A DNA stretch of 64,000 bases, from assembly GCA_021287185.1 (NCBI GenBank), contig JAJTAZ010000002.1, positions 1 to 64,000 on the forward strand, written 5' to 3'. Under the pieces are notes generated by a model. The model did no database searches, was not told where the DNA came from, and saw only the letters and a list, made by a program, of their open reading frames with translations. The translations under genes and the position numbers were made by a program. Origin of the DNA: Burkholderiales bacterium (lineage in GTDB: Bacteria; Pseudomonadota; Gammaproteobacteria; Burkholderiales; Burkholderiaceae). The stretch's first letter is position 1, and each line of letters starts with the position of its first letter. Of this stretch, positions 37,874 through 47,556 are shown in pieces.

Positions 37874-38137
37874 TGACCACTCCTTGAGTTATATAAAAAT
37901 TGTTTCAAACAAAAATATTCAACATGAATATCTCTTTATCAACGCATCTCTTTTAATCACCCATCTGAATGCGCAAACTGAAGAATTGACCACACAATAT
38001 TCTCAATTTGATATCAATGATAACGCCTTTATTCGCTTAAGCGTATATTTTTAATAATATTTTAACTTTGTAGTGCACACTTTATCAAAAAAACCACAAA
38101 ATTTGATTGACAAACAGACCATCATAGGTTCTTGGTG
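37874..38137 (-). other. AT-rich upstream region of the H1-like gene
   Basis: Non-coding and strongly AT-rich, between tRNA-Arg and the H1-like gene. It must carry the promoter of the latter (TTTATATAAC near the gene on the minus strand is a -10 candidate). No other structure is seen. Confidence 0.35.
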
Positions 38138-38213
38138 TGGTGCGCCCGGCGCGAATCGAACGCGCGACCCTTGGCTTCGGAGGCCAATACTCTATCCACT
38201 GAGCTACGGGCGC
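38138..38213 (-). tRNA. tRNA-Arg (anticodon CCG)
   Basis: The 76-nt cloverleaf has a GCGCCCG/CGGGCGC acceptor stem, a D arm TAGCTCAGTGGATAGAG, anticodon CCG within TTGGCCTCCGAAGCCAA, a T arm GCGTTCGATTCGC, A73 and an encoded CCA. It is a single gene, transcribed toward the H1-like gene. Confidence 0.95.
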
Positions 38214-38432
38214 AATGAGTGTTTACAGACTACTTTATTTAATTTTTATGAGGGCTGCATCATACTTGTTTTTGGAGTGCTCGTCTATGCCAAACAGATG
38301 AGCACTCTTACAACAATGATGACACCAATTTTTTTGCTGTACCCATTATCCAATATGGTTTGGGATTTACAAACCACCTTGCGTATTGGTCTATAATGCG
38401 CCCTCTACAACCTCTTTTTGTTGGAACACATC

Positions 38433-39185
38433 ATGACTTTTTGGACTCGTAAAAAAACATTCATCATTGCAACACTGTTGAGCCTCGGCTTGCTCATGGG
38501 CTGCAATGTGTCGGCCAATAATACACAAGCGAGTGCGCAAGAGAAAAAAGTTAAAAGTGATTTGGAGTCCAAGGTCAAGCAATTGGAAATCAAGTCAGTT
38601 AAAAAAATGTCTTATGGCGATTTATACGAGGTGATTTTATCCAACAACGATATTGTTTACACCAATGCCAACACAGACTTCACGTTAATCGGCCACATGA
38701 TTAACAACAAAGACATGAGCGACATGACCCAAGCGCGGTTGGATGAATTGAATGTGATTGATTTTAAAGCCCTACCGCTGAATCAAAGTTTCGCTTTGGT
38801 TAAGGGCGCAGGCAAACGTCAAATCATCGTATTTGAAGACCCCAATTGTGGTTACTGCAAGGTATTTCGTAAAACTTTAGAGCAGATGGACAACCTCACC
38901 ATCCATACGTTTGCGATTGATATTTTGGGTGACGACTCAACAATTAAAGCCAAACAATTGCTGTGTGCCAAAGATCCTGCACACGCTTGGGATGAATGGA
39001 TGTTGCGCAAAACACTACCCGATAACTCAGGGGATTGCGATACCTCAAATCTCGATAAAAACAAAGCGTTGGCCGAGCAACTTGGGGTCACAGGCACGCC
39101 AACGATTGTTTTTGAAAATGGCAAACGCATCTCGGGTGCGGCGGGTAAAGAAGCCTTAGAAGAAATGTTAAACGAGATTAAATAA
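38433..39185 (+). CDS. dsbC: DsbC/DsbG-type thiol:disulfide isomerase
   Basis: A 250-residue periplasmic protein. A signal sequence with lipobox-like LMGC is followed by a DsbC N-terminal dimerisation domain (about 50-115) and a thioredoxin domain. The active site is CGYC (in EDPNCGYCKVF), and the cis-Pro loop is GVTGTPTIVF. DsbC corrects wrong disulfides in exported proteins. The possible lipid anchor is unusual for the family. TATAAT at 38392-38397 is a likely -10. The ATG at 38433 is preferred to 38418, giving a better signal peptide. Confidence 0.88.
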   Translation: MTFWTRKKTFIIATLLSLGLLMGCNVSANNTQASAQEKKVKSDLESKVKQLEIKSVKKMSYGDLYEVILSNNDIVYTNANTDFTLIGHMINNKDMSDMTQARLDELNVIDFKALPLNQSFALVKGAGKRQIIVFEDPNCGYCKVFRKTLEQMDNLTIHTFAIDILGDDSTIKAKQLLCAKDPAHAWDEWMLRKTLPDNSGDCDTSNLDKNKALAEQLGVTGTPTIVFENGKRISGAAGKEALEEMLNEIK

Positions 39186-39200
39186 TCTTCATCGCAATCA

Positions 39201-39235
39201 AACAAAACCCCGAACACGAGATTCGGGGTTTTGTT
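39201..39235. terminator. bidirectional terminator between dsbC and the SulP gene
   Basis: AACAAAACCCCGAA (39201-39214) and its complement (39222-39235) form a 14-bp stem with a 7-base loop between convergent genes. T-rich flanks occur on both sides. The right end touches the stop codon of the transporter gene. Confidence 0.85.
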
Positions 39236-40953
39236 TAATGCACCCCAACTGAAGTTTGCAACTTCGTCCGCACATCATCTAAATTGTGGCAGACATTGTC
39301 CTCGCCCAATTTTTTTAACCAGCCTACACGCGTGAGCATTTCCACAGGTTGTTCACGTAGGCCATAAACATAAATCGGCACGCCTTGCTCATGGTAGGTT
39401 TCCCACAACTCCTGCAACGACTCCGCGCCCGATGAATCAATATAAATCACACCCGAAAAATCCAAAATCAAAGCGCGTTTGGGAATATCAGATTGCATTT
39501 GCTCAATAAACTTCACCGCCCCAAAAAACAAAGCACCTGACAGACGATAGGCATGAATATCCTCTGGATGGATGCGCCAATCAGCAGGCAAATCAAACTT
39601 ATCTTCAGTCGATAAACTCGAAATTCGATAAATAAAGGTAAAGCACGCCGCCAAAATACCCACCTCAACTGCTGCGGTCAAATCCACCACCACGGTTAAA
39701 ATAAACACCGCAAGCAAAGTCACGCGATACGGAATGCGGTAGGTTTTCAGCCGTGCAAACTCACGCCATTCGCCCATATTCCACGCGACAAACATCAAAA
39801 TCGCTGACAAAGCCGCCAGCGGAATATATTGCGCCAACGGTGCAGCGACCAACACCACAACCAACAAGGCCACCGCATGAATCATGCCCGAAATTGGACT
39901 GGTTGAACCATTTTTAATATTCGTCACCGTGCGTGCAATAGTGCCTGTCGCGGGCATCCCGCCGAAAAATGGCACGACCATATTGGCAAACCCTTGCGAG
40001 AGCAACTCTTGGTTTGGATCGTGTTTGTCACGAATCATATTATCCGCGACACGCGCGCACAGCAGGGACTCAATCGCCCCCAAAACCGCCAGCGTCACCG
40101 CAGGCGCGGCCAAACCTTTCATGGTTTCCCACAACAAACCCAAATTAAAACTGCCGTCCGCCTGCATCGGCAAAGGCACAGTAAAGGACGGCAACCCCTG
40201 CGGAATCCCGCCAAAACGTGAGCCGATGGTTGCGACGTTCAAGCCCAACACCTGCACCAAAACCGTCGCCACCACCAAAGCAATAATCGAACCAGGGATT
40301 GAGGCACGGATGCGGTTGAGCGCACTCGCTCGTTCACCGTTCCCACCCAATTTCGGTGGTACGCGCAACTGCCAGCCGATGATAATTGCCAAAGACAACA
40401 GCGCAATGAAAAGCGCGGCAGGACTCCATGTGGGCAATGCGTGCCATAAAGTTTCGAGCAAACCAAAAAATTCCGCAGGAACTTTGCCTTCAATATTCAA
40501 GCCCAAAAAATCCTTGATTTGCGAAATCCCAATCAGCACGGCAATCCCATTGGTAAAACCAATAATCACCGCCACAGGGATGAACTTAACCAACACCCCC
40601 ATGCGAAAAAATCCCATCATCCACAGAATGCCACCCGACATCAACGTCGCCAGCAGCAAGCCCGACACGCCGTATTTCTCGACAATGCCATACACAATGA
40701 CAATGAATGCACCTGCTGGGCCGCCGATTTGCACACGCGAGCCACTGAACAATGAAATTAAAAAACCCGCGATAATCGCGGTGAAAATACCTGATTCAGG
40801 CTTTAACCCAGAAGCAATCGCAAACGCCATCGCCAAAGGCAATGCGACCACCGCCACCGTTAGACCTGCGCCCAAGTCTTTCACGAATCGCTCAGAATTG
40901 TATCCGCGCATGATTTCATAAATTTTGGGGTTAAAGCGCGTCATCACTTTCAT
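39235..40953 (-). CDS. SulP family anion transporter with STAS domain
   Basis: A 572-residue SLC26/SulP protein with about 12 to 14 membrane spans. The N-terminal region has GLTVAVVALPLAMAFAIASG, and SGSRVQIGGPAGAFIV and GMPATGTIARTVTNIKNGSTSP are family hallmarks. A cytoplasmic STAS domain follows (about 450-560, ILDFSGVIYIDSSGAESL). Substrates in the family include sulfate, bicarbonate and dicarboxylates; the sequence does not decide. It is monocistronic and convergent with dsbC. AGGTG lies upstream of the ATG. Confidence 0.9.
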   Translation of the reverse strand: MKVMTRFNPKIYEIMRGYNSERFVKDLGAGLTVAVVALPLAMAFAIASGLKPESGIFTAIIAGFLISLFSGSRVQIGGPAGAFIVIVYGIVEKYGVSGLLLATLMSGGILWMMGFFRMGVLVKFIPVAVIIGFTNGIAVLIGISQIKDFLGLNIEGKVPAEFFGLLETLWHALPTWSPAALFIALLSLAIIIGWQLRVPPKLGGNGERASALNRIRASIPGSIIALVVATVLVQVLGLNVATIGSRFGGIPQGLPSFTVPLPMQADGSFNLGLLWETMKGLAAPAVTLAVLGAIESLLCARVADNMIRDKHDPNQELLSQGFANMVVPFFGGMPATGTIARTVTNIKNGSTSPISGMIHAVALLVVVLVAAPLAQYIPLAALSAILMFVAWNMGEWREFARLKTYRIPYRVTLLAVFILTVVVDLTAAVEVGILAACFTFIYRISSLSTEDKFDLPADWRIHPEDIHAYRLSGALFFGAVKFIEQMQSDIPKRALILDFSGVIYIDSSGAESLQELWETYHEQGVPIYVYGLREQPVEMLTRVGWLKKLGEDNVCHNLDDVRTKLQTSVGVH

Positions 40954-41419
40954 ACCAACACCTAATAATAAAATAATTAATTTTGATAACGTGATTATAG
41001 GCTTTGATTATAAGGATGTCAGAGGTTTTTCATCCTTATGTGGAGTTTGTGGGTAAATATGTTTGAGAAAAAAGAACTAAATCGTAGAAAGCGAGTTGGT
41101 TCGCCACATCCAATAGAACGTTTGCAAACAACCTCTAAATTTGTCATGGCACGTCATCACTGTCAACCCTTCATCTAAAGCAGATATTAAAACTGCGTAA
41201 CGAACGATTACGATCCGCCAAACCGAAAGACTACGCTATCAACTCTACGGAAGGCGTTGACTTGCTGAGCGTGCTAATCTGAGTTATCACAACACAGACG
41301 TATGGTACTGCGAGCGATAGCGAATCGAGCCCGATAGAAATATTAGAATGATCGGCACATCAAAAAATGCTATTCGGCACGATTCGCAAACCCCGCTTAT
41401 CGCCCTACGGGTATGCAAC
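40954..41419. other. unassigned 466-base region before darG, probable gene remnants
   Basis: No intact recognisable gene is present. A 39-codon frame (41059-41178, plus strand, starting MFEKKELNRRKR) is followed in another frame by about 35 codons including LRNERLRSAKPKDYAI, ending at 41282. They look like debris of an older gene broken by frameshifts. Composition is mixed. With the low-GC darTG next to it, this may be the edge of an acquired segment. Confidence 0.4.
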
Positions 41420-42466
41420 TTACGCGTTGATAAAACCATCATCCGATAAGCGTTTGTAGGCTGCCAAAATGTGCTCTCGCGGAAATTTTTGTTTACTCTC
41501 GTTCCAATTATATAAAGACTCAACGAGTGCGTTATCATCTAAAATGTGTTCATGAGTTGTAAGGTAATGAACATTTGATAGAATTTCTAAGCCATATGGA
41601 CTTTCAAACCCCTCAATAAGTAAAGACACTTTGTGAGCGACATCTTCAAATACTTTGGAACCATCATAGAGTCGCAAAAACTCATCTGCTGCCGCATAGG
41701 CACCATTTGAAACTTGTAAAACAAATTTGTCAAAATTCGCGTGCTCCAAATATCCTTGAGCTTGCATTGACTCAACAGCTAACTTCATTTGCCTTGAGTA
41801 AGGCCCACGGGGAGTTTTGGTGAATTGAAGCTGAAAATCCAACCCCGCCTCTTGTAAAAAATAAGCTAATTTTTGCAATACCAAATTTGAATATGCCCCG
41901 CCGAAGCTAACTTCCATTTCTCCCAATAGTTTTATAAAGATGGCTCTTAATGGGGTTTTTATTTCTATCTTAGGGATGTATTCGGGCGTTTTGGTATTAA
42001 CTAACTCAGGTTCAAAGACAAAAAAATCTATTTCGGGTAACGAAGCGAAATATTGCTGTATTAGTGGCTTTACATCTGCCCAGTCTAGTCCACCGTTACC
42101 ACATCCTAAAGGCGGTAGTGCGATTTTATGGATGGGGTGTTTTTTTAGTTGCTTAACCAAATCAATTAAACCTAATTCAATATACTCAAGTTTCGATTTT
42201 CCACGCCAATGTTCCTTTGTTGGAAAATTAATCAAAAAGCGCGGTTGTGTGTCTTCAAAGATACCTCCACGGTCAAAAATAAACATTTCCCCTATATTTA
42301 TGGCTTTTTGATCACAAAGAAGTTTATATGCTTTGTAATTATCAGGCCATCGGCGTTTAAATTCAAGCGCAACACCTTTGCCCATTACACCAACACAATT
42401 CACTGTGTTGATGATGGCATCGACATTAGTTTCGAATAAATTTCCGTGGGTAAAGTGAATTGTCAT
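41420..42466 (-). CDS. darG: DarG antitoxin, macrodomain DNA ADP-ribosylglycohydrolase
   Basis: A 348-residue two-domain antitoxin. The N-terminal macrodomain (about 1-155) starts with ITFTHGNLF-like sequence and has the ligand loops NTVNCVGVMGKGVALEFKRR and LPPLGCGNGGLDW. It removes ADP-ribose from thymidine in DNA. The C-terminal half (about 175-345, with SNLVLQKLAYFLQEAGLDF) resembles the DUF4065-like domain that binds and blocks DarT. There is no Shine-Dalgarno; the ATG lies two bases after the darT stop, so translation is probably coupled. The gene is lower in GC than its neighbours. Confidence 0.92.
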   Translation of the reverse strand: MTIHFTHGNLFETNVDAIINTVNCVGVMGKGVALEFKRRWPDNYKAYKLLCDQKAINIGEMFIFDRGGIFEDTQPRFLINFPTKEHWRGKSKLEYIELGLIDLVKQLKKHPIHKIALPPLGCGNGGLDWADVKPLIQQYFASLPEIDFFVFEPELVNTKTPEYIPKIEIKTPLRAIFIKLLGEMEVSFGGAYSNLVLQKLAYFLQEAGLDFQLQFTKTPRGPYSRQMKLAVESMQAQGYLEHANFDKFVLQVSNGAYAAADEFLRLYDGSKVFEDVAHKVSLLIEGFESPYGLEILSNVHYLTTHEHILDDNALVESLYNWNESKQKFPREHILAAYKRLSDDGFINA

Positions 42467-42468
42467 GA

Positions 42469-43167
42469 TTAAAAATACTTGTCTTTTTTATAAACAGGAA
42501 TTTGATAACTATGAAGCAAAGATTCAACTTTTTGTTTTGCATCATCATTGAAGACGATAATACACCCAATTAATTCAAAATCAAATTGATCTTTAACTAA
42601 AAACTCTGCCATCCGTTGAGATTTCCTATGTGAATACTTTGCCTCATCGCGATCGTTGAAGTATTTGCAGACGCCTTCGTACCCAATTTCAGGAATGTTG
42701 GCTATGTACGGAGGGTCATCAAAAACTTCCCAATTAATCAACGTATTCAAATCCTCTTTTCCTCTGCCAAAGTTTACCAAGGCTGAGGAGTTACAGGCAC
42801 TGTCTGAAATAAAATGCGTTTCTGAGTATCTTTCAATAACGACATTAACTGGTGCCACCATGATAGCTAAATCATCAAGACGTGCTTTTCTTAAAATCTC
42901 TCCATGAGGACTCTTTAAGTCTACATTACCTTGTGAAATGGTATAACTCATAGCTTGTACAGGTGAAAAATAAAAAGGCACAAAATCATTAACAGAGTTA
43001 TCATCTGGTGTGGTGTAAATGTCCCCTCGACGGGATACTATTCCCGAATAACTAATTCGGTGTCCAATTTGTGTTGGCGGACAATTTTTTGAACGAATGC
43101 ACCTATCTTGAGCATACACGGCGATATTCTCAAAATATGTTGAACGAAAAATAAACCGAAGTGGCAT
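42469..43167 (-). CDS. darT: DarT toxin, ssDNA thymidine ADP-ribosyltransferase
   Basis: A 232-residue DarT/DUF4433 enzyme. It has RRGDIYT-like sequence, FVPFYFSPVQAMSYTISQGN, and SHRKSQRMAEFLVKD with the catalytic Glu near 188. DarT links ADP-ribose to thymidine in single-stranded DNA, halting replication; some act in phage defence. The N-terminal segment FRSTYFENI departs from the usual HITHIDN-like form, so this is a divergent member. The ATG at 43167 has AGGAA ahead of it. It lies 34 bases after valS on the same strand, with a TATAAT overlapping the valS stop. Confidence 0.88.
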   Translation of the reverse strand: MPLRFIFRSTYFENIAVYAQDRCIRSKNCPPTQIGHRISYSGIVSRRGDIYTTPDDNSVNDFVPFYFSPVQAMSYTISQGNVDLKSPHGEILRKARLDDLAIMVAPVNVVIERYSETHFISDSACNSSALVNFGRGKEDLNTLINWEVFDDPPYIANIPEIGYEGVCKYFNDRDEAKYSHRKSQRMAEFLVKDQFDFELIGCIIVFNDDAKQKVESLLHSYQIPVYKKDKYF

Positions 43168-43201
43168 TTGTTGTTTCCTATGCAATTAAATGCAAAACCA
43201 A

Positions 43202-46069
43202 TTATATGTTTGGCAAACCTAATAACTGCCCCTGCAATTTCTTCAGCGTCTCACCAAACTCCACCACCCGTTTTTTCTCTTGCTCTATCACCGCAGGTGG
43301 GGCTTTGGCGACGAAGCCTGCGTTATTCAGTTTGCCATTGGCTTTGGCAATCTCGCCTTGCAGTCGGGCGATTTCTTTAGAGAGACGTTCGCGTTCGGCT
43401 TTGACATCAATTTCGACTTTGAGCATCATTTCGACATTGCCGACCACTTGCACAGGTGCACCTTGGTTTTCGGGCAATTGGGCATCCACGGTCACTTCTG
43501 AGAGTTTGGCCAATGTTTTGAGGTACGGAGCAAAAGTGTTGAGTTTGTCGTGTTGCTCACTTGACGCACTAATGAACAGTGGGGCTTTTTGCGCGGGCGA
43601 CAGATTCATTTCACCACGTAAATTACGAGTGGCATCGACGAGACTTTGCAATTCGTTCATCCATGCGTCTGCGTCCGCATTGATTTTATTCACATCTGCC
43701 AATGGGTATTGCGCAAGCATGATGGACTCAGCATTTTTCATACCTGCCAATGGCGCGACGGTTTGCCAAAGTTCCTCAGTGATGAATGGCATGATGGGAT
43801 GCATCAGACGCAGGGTCGCTTCAAGCACGCGCAAAAGTGTGCGGCGGGTTGCGCGTTGCTGGGCGGGCGTACCGTTTTGCAAAGTCACTTTCGCCATTTC
43901 CAAATACCAGTCGCAATACACATTCCACACGAACTGGTAGAGGTTTTGCGCAATTAAATCAAGGCGGTATTCGGGGAAGTTTTTATTGACTTGCTCTTCG
44001 ATGCGTTGCAATTCGTTAATCACCCAATGGTCAACAGGGGTGTATTCGAGTTCAGCGTTATCTTCGATACCATTGTCGTGCCCCTCGCAGTTCATGAGCA
44101 CAAAGCGCGTGGCATTCCACAATTTATTGCAAAAATTACGATAGCCTTCACAACGTTTGGAGTCAAAGTTAATGCTGCGCCCTTGCGTGGCGAGCGAGGC
44201 AAAAGTAAAGCGCAGCGCGTCTGTCCCGTAGGCAGGGATGCCGTTGGGGAATTCTTTTTCGGTCGCTTTGCGCACTTGCGGCGCGGTCTCAGGTCGGCGC
44301 AACCCTGTGGTGCGTTTGTCCAGTAACGGAGCGAGTTCAATCCCGTCAATCAGGTCAACAGGGTCAAGCACGTTGCCCTCGGACTTGGACATTTTTTTGC
44401 CTTCGGCATCGCGGATGAGTCCATGCACGTACACGTCTTTGAATGGGATTTTGCCAGTGAAGTACTGCGTCATCATGACCATACGAGCGACCCAAAAAAA
44501 TATGATGTCGTAGCCAGTTACTAAAACTGATGAAGGTAAAAAGTGTTCGAGGTCGGCCGAGGAATTGTTAACCGCGTCAGGCCAACCGAGTGAGGAAAAC
44601 GGCACAAGCGCGGATGAGAACCATGTATCCAATACATCATCCTCACGGCGCAATGCACCTGTGTAGCCCGCCTGCTGTGCTTTGGCTTGCGCATCGGCTT
44701 CGGTACGTGCAACGAATACATCGCCATTGTCCGCATACCACGCAGGAATTTGATGCCCCCACCACAGCTGGCGGCTGATGCACCAGTCTTGGATATTTTC
44801 TAACCAGTGGTTGTAGGTACTGTTCCAATTGTCGGGAATCAAACGAATCTCGCCACCATTGACCGCAGCCAGTGCTGGCTCAACAATCGCGCCCTTGCCT
44901 TTTTCAGTCAAGTCCATAAACCATTGACTGGTGAGCATCGGCTCAATCACCGTGCCTGTGCGCTCGGATTTCGGTTGCATGAGTTTGTGTGGTGCGGTTT
45001 TCACCAGCAAACCTGCGGCATCCAAATCGGCAACGATTTGTTTGCGCGCAACGAATCGATCCATGCCTTGATACGCGGCAGGTGCATTGCTGTTTACAGT
45101 CGCGTCTAAATTCAAAATAGATAAAAATTCGAGATCATGGCGTTTACCCACCGCATAGTCATTGAAGTCATGCGCAGGCGTGATTTTCAACGCGCCCGTG
45201 CCGAACTCAGGGTCGGCGTAGTCATCGGCGATGATTGGAATTGCACGGTTGCACAAAGGCAACTCGACCATTTTACCAATGAGGTTTTGATAGCGCACAT
45301 CATCAGGATGCACACAAATTGCCATATCACCCAGCAAGGTCTCAGGGCGCGTGGTGGCAATCGTGATGCCCGTCCATTGCTCGCTGTTGCCGTCTTTATC
45401 AATGATGGTTTGTGCACCATCGACAAATGGGTAATTGATGTGCCACATACTGCCGTCAACTTCGACGGTTTCTACCTCGAGGTCAGAGACCGCCGTGCCG
45501 AGCACAGGGTCCCAATTGACCAAACGCGTGCCACGATAAATCAACCCGTCCTCGTACAAGCGCACAAACGCTTCCACCACCGCTTTGGACATTTTCTCAT
45601 CCATGGTGAAATACTCGCGCGACCAATCAATCGACGAGCCCATGCGGCGGATTTGCTCACTGATGATGTTGCCCGACTGCTCTTTCCACTCCCAAACTTT
45701 GGCGGTGAATGCTTCGCGTCCCAAGTCGGTACGATTCACGCCTTGCGCCGCGAGTTGTCGCTCAACCACAATTTGTGTGGCAATCCCTGCGTGGTCGGTA
45801 CCGGGAATCCATGCCGCGTCCTTGCCACTCATACGTGCATGGCGCATGCAGGCATCCATCACAGTTTGATTGAATGCATGTCCCATGTGCAACGTGCCCG
45901 TGACATTCGGTGGTGGTAGAAAAATGCTGTAGGCTTGTTTATCTGTATGTACGTCTGAATGACTGTAATTTTTGCGTTCCCAAATGCCTTGGCTACCCCC
46001 GTATTTGGCTTCAATCGGTGCAGGTTCAAAAGATTTGGCAAGTTGGTCAAGTAAGGGTGTTTGGCTCAT
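43202..46069 (-). CDS. valS: valyl-tRNA synthetase
   Basis: A 955-residue class I synthetase that charges tRNA-Val and edits threonine. The HIGH motif appears as HMGH in [21 protein letters not shown] is in [14 protein letters not shown]. The editing domain (about 190-350) and a C-terminal coiled coil with Lys/Glu-rich sequence are present. The start at 46069 ([14 protein letters not shown]) matches the family; no clear Shine-Dalgarno is present. A structured leader precedes it. darTG follows directly. Confidence 0.96.
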   Translation of the reverse strand: MSQTPLLDQLAKSFEPAPIEAKYGGSQGIWERKNYSHSDVHTDKQAYSIFLPPPNVTGTLHMGHAFNQTVMDACMRHARMSGKDAAWIPGTDHAGIATQIVVERQLAAQGVNRTDLGREAFTAKVWEWKEQSGNIISEQIRRMGSSIDWSREYFTMDEKMSKAVVEAFVRLYEDGLIYRGTRLVNWDPVLGTAVSDLEVETVEVDGSMWHINYPFVDGAQTIIDKDGNSEQWTGITIATTRPETLLGDMAICVHPDDVRYQNLIGKMVELPLCNRAIPIIADDYADPEFGTGALKITPAHDFNDYAVGKRHDLEFLSILNLDATVNSNAPAAYQGMDRFVARKQIVADLDAAGLLVKTAPHKLMQPKSERTGTVIEPMLTSQWFMDLTEKGKGAIVEPALAAVNGGEIRLIPDNWNSTYNHWLENIQDWCISRQLWWGHQIPAWYADNGDVFVARTEADAQAKAQQAGYTGALRREDDVLDTWFSSALVPFSSLGWPDAVNNSSADLEHFLPSSVLVTGYDIIFFWVARMVMMTQYFTGKIPFKDVYVHGLIRDAEGKKMSKSEGNVLDPVDLIDGIELAPLLDKRTTGLRRPETAPQVRKATEKEFPNGIPAYGTDALRFTFASLATQGRSINFDSKRCEGYRNFCNKLWNATRFVLMNCEGHDNGIEDNAELEYTPVDHWVINELQRIEEQVNKNFPEYRLDLIAQNLYQFVWNVYCDWYLEMAKVTLQNGTPAQQRATRRTLLRVLEATLRLMHPIMPFITEELWQTVAPLAGMKNAESIMLAQYPLADVNKINADADAWMNELQSLVDATRNLRGEMNLSPAQKAPLFISASSEQHDKLNTFAPYLKTLAKLSEVTVDAQLPENQGAPVQVVGNVEMMLKVEIDVKAERERLSKEIARLQGEIAKANGKLNNAGFVAKAPPAVIEQEKKRVVEFGETLKKLQGQLLGLPNI

Positions 46070-46085
46070 AATATCGGCATTAAAA

Positions 46086-46133
46086 ACCACGCGCATCTGC
46101 GTGGTACATTTATCGGTAAATGGCGATATTATA
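46086..46133 (-). promoter_or_regulatory. valS promoter element and two-hairpin leader
   Basis: TATAAT at 46128-46133 (minus strand) predicts a start near 46121. The roughly 52-base leader then folds as CATTTA/TAAATG (46107-46122, 4-base loop) and ACCACGC/GCGTGGT (46086-46105, 6-base loop). The second stem is followed by five T, 12 to 17 bases before the ATG. The second hairpin resembles a short intrinsic terminator or a translation-blocking stem. A role in valS control is inferred. Confidence 0.5.
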
Positions 46134-46331
46134 AGGGTTTTAAGGGGCTTTTTGGTTGAATATCGATATGGGTATGAGTATTTAAACCTCAAAATGCAAT
46201 AAAACGCTCAAACGTGTCAACTGTATTTTTAATTGTGTCATTATGTGAGAACAAGGGTTCTGTGTGACTTGTACCGCTAAAACCTCTGTATCACTAAAAT
46301 TCACTATAAATAAATCTCAAGGAGTTTGATT

Positions 46332-46667
46332 ATGAAGATGTCAAAAAAATTCGCACACATGGCTGTATTTGCAGGCTTGTTTGTTTGCTTTAATGCACTC
46401 GCGCAAAACGTTCACGCCAGCGATGTGGCGAAAAGCCGCGCACATGGTGTGCAAGGCTGCGTCCAGTCAGAACAATCTTGTGACATGCCCATGGATAATA
46501 AGTCCATGAAATCGGAAGAAAAGAATATGCAAAAACCGAATCAGGGCGATAAAAAAATGGCTCATAAACAAGCGAAAAAGCACGGTATGGACAATAAAAT
46601 GAAAGGCAAACACAAAAATCTCGTCAACGATGTAGAGGGTGTTAAGCCAATGAATCCTAAGTGGTAA
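46332..46667 (+). CDS. small secreted Lys/Met/His-rich protein
   Basis: A 111-residue protein I cannot name. A signal peptide (about 1-29, ending in AHAS-like NVHAS) is followed by a mature part rich in Lys, Met, Asp and His. Two Cys occur in QGCVQSEQSCDMPMD. AAGGAG stands before the ATG at 46332. It forms a single-gene unit between the valS promoter and a hairpin at 46722-46744. Methionine and histidine content would suit metal binding in the periplasm, but this is a guess. Confidence 0.65.
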   Translation: MKMSKKFAHMAVFAGLFVCFNALAQNVHASDVAKSRAHGVQGCVQSEQSCDMPMDNKSMKSEEKNMQKPNQGDKKMAHKQAKKHGMDNKMKGKHKNLVNDVEGVKPMNPKW

Positions 46668-46721
46668 AACTTGAAATAATCAATTGATTGGCACTCATTG
46701 TTTGAGTTGGCCAAAATGACG

Positions 46722-46744
46722 CATCCCCAAATAACTTGGGGATG
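46722..46744 (+). terminator. terminator after the small secreted protein gene
   Basis: CATCCCCAA and TTGGGGATG form a 9-bp stem with a 5-base loop, followed by TTCTTT on the plus strand, about 55 bases after the stop. Confidence 0.65.
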
Positions 46745-46823
46745 TTCTTTAAAATCTAGTAAAATGGCACTTGTTTACAAATAGATGCTGGCATCCGTCG
46801 GTATCACTTTTTAGCGAGATGTC

Positions 46824-47537
46824 ATGTCTGTTCAATCGAATTATCCCCATCCCATTTTGGCCAAAGAGGGCTGGCCGTTTATCGGCATTGCTGTTTTTTT
46901 AGCGTTATTCATCCATTTTTTGGGTGGCTTTGGCTGGGCTCTGCCTTTTTATATCATTGCCATTTTTGTGGTGCAATTTTTCCGCGACCCTGCGCGTGAT
47001 ATTCCGAGCACACCGAACGCCGTGCTCTCACCCGCCGATGGCCGTGTGATTGTGGTGGCCAAGGTTTATGATGACTACGCCGAGCGCGAAGCTTTGAAAA
47101 TCAGTGTATTCATGAATGTATTTAACGTGCATTCAAACCGCTTGCCCGTCGATGGCACAGTGGTTAAAGCGCAGTATTTCCCTGGTAAGTTTTTCAACGC
47201 CGATTTGTCCAAAGCCTCTGAGCAAAACGAGCGCAACGCGCTGGTTTTAACCACGCCCGACGGTCAAACGGTCACCTCGGTTCAGGTCGCAGGTTTAATC
47301 GCGCGTCGGATTTTGTGTTACGTCGGTGTGGGGCATGTGGGTAAACGCGGCGAACGGTATGGTTTCATCCGTTTCGGTTCGCGCGTGGACGTGTATTTGC
47401 CTTTAGATGCCACGCCTAAAGTAGCGATTGGTGATAAGGTGTCGGCATCGTCAACCATTTTGGCTGTGTTGGCCAACACGAATGTTCAATCTGTACCTGA
47501 GGTAGAAACAGAAATGAACCAAACGACGAGCAATTGA
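46824..47537 (+). CDS. psd: phosphatidylserine decarboxylase proenzyme
   Basis: A 237-residue short-form Psd. It makes phosphatidylethanolamine from phosphatidylserine at the inner membrane. N-terminal hydrophobic spans (about 15-55) are followed by [24 protein letters not shown], and the self-cleavage site FGSR near the C-terminus, where the pyruvoyl group forms at Ser. A -10-like GTAAAATGG lies at about 46759-46767. pssA follows 19 bases after the stop, putting consecutive steps of one pathway in one operon. Confidence 0.94.
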   Translation: MSVQSNYPHPILAKEGWPFIGIAVFLALFIHFLGGFGWALPFYIIAIFVVQFFRDPARDIPSTPNAVLSPADGRVIVVAKVYDDYAEREALKISVFMNVFNVHSNRLPVDGTVVKAQYFPGKFFNADLSKASEQNERNALVLTTPDGQTVTSVQVAGLIARRILCYVGVGHVGKRGERYGFIRFGSRVDVYLPLDATPKVAIGDKVSASSTILAVLANTNVQSVPEVETEMNQTTSN

Positions 47538-47556
47538 GTTGATAACTGAGGCAATT

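Noticed and set aside
37563..38054. 163-codon open frame on the plus strand opposite the H1-like gene
   Set aside because: It is the antisense of a low-complexity Lys/Ala repeat and reads as Ala/Gly/Val/Leu repeats; there is no independent support.
39884..40921. 345-codon open frame on the plus strand opposite the SulP transporter gene
   Set aside because: It is antisense to a clear, conserved membrane protein, has no ribosome site or family similarity, and its composition is what the reverse frame of a membrane gene gives.
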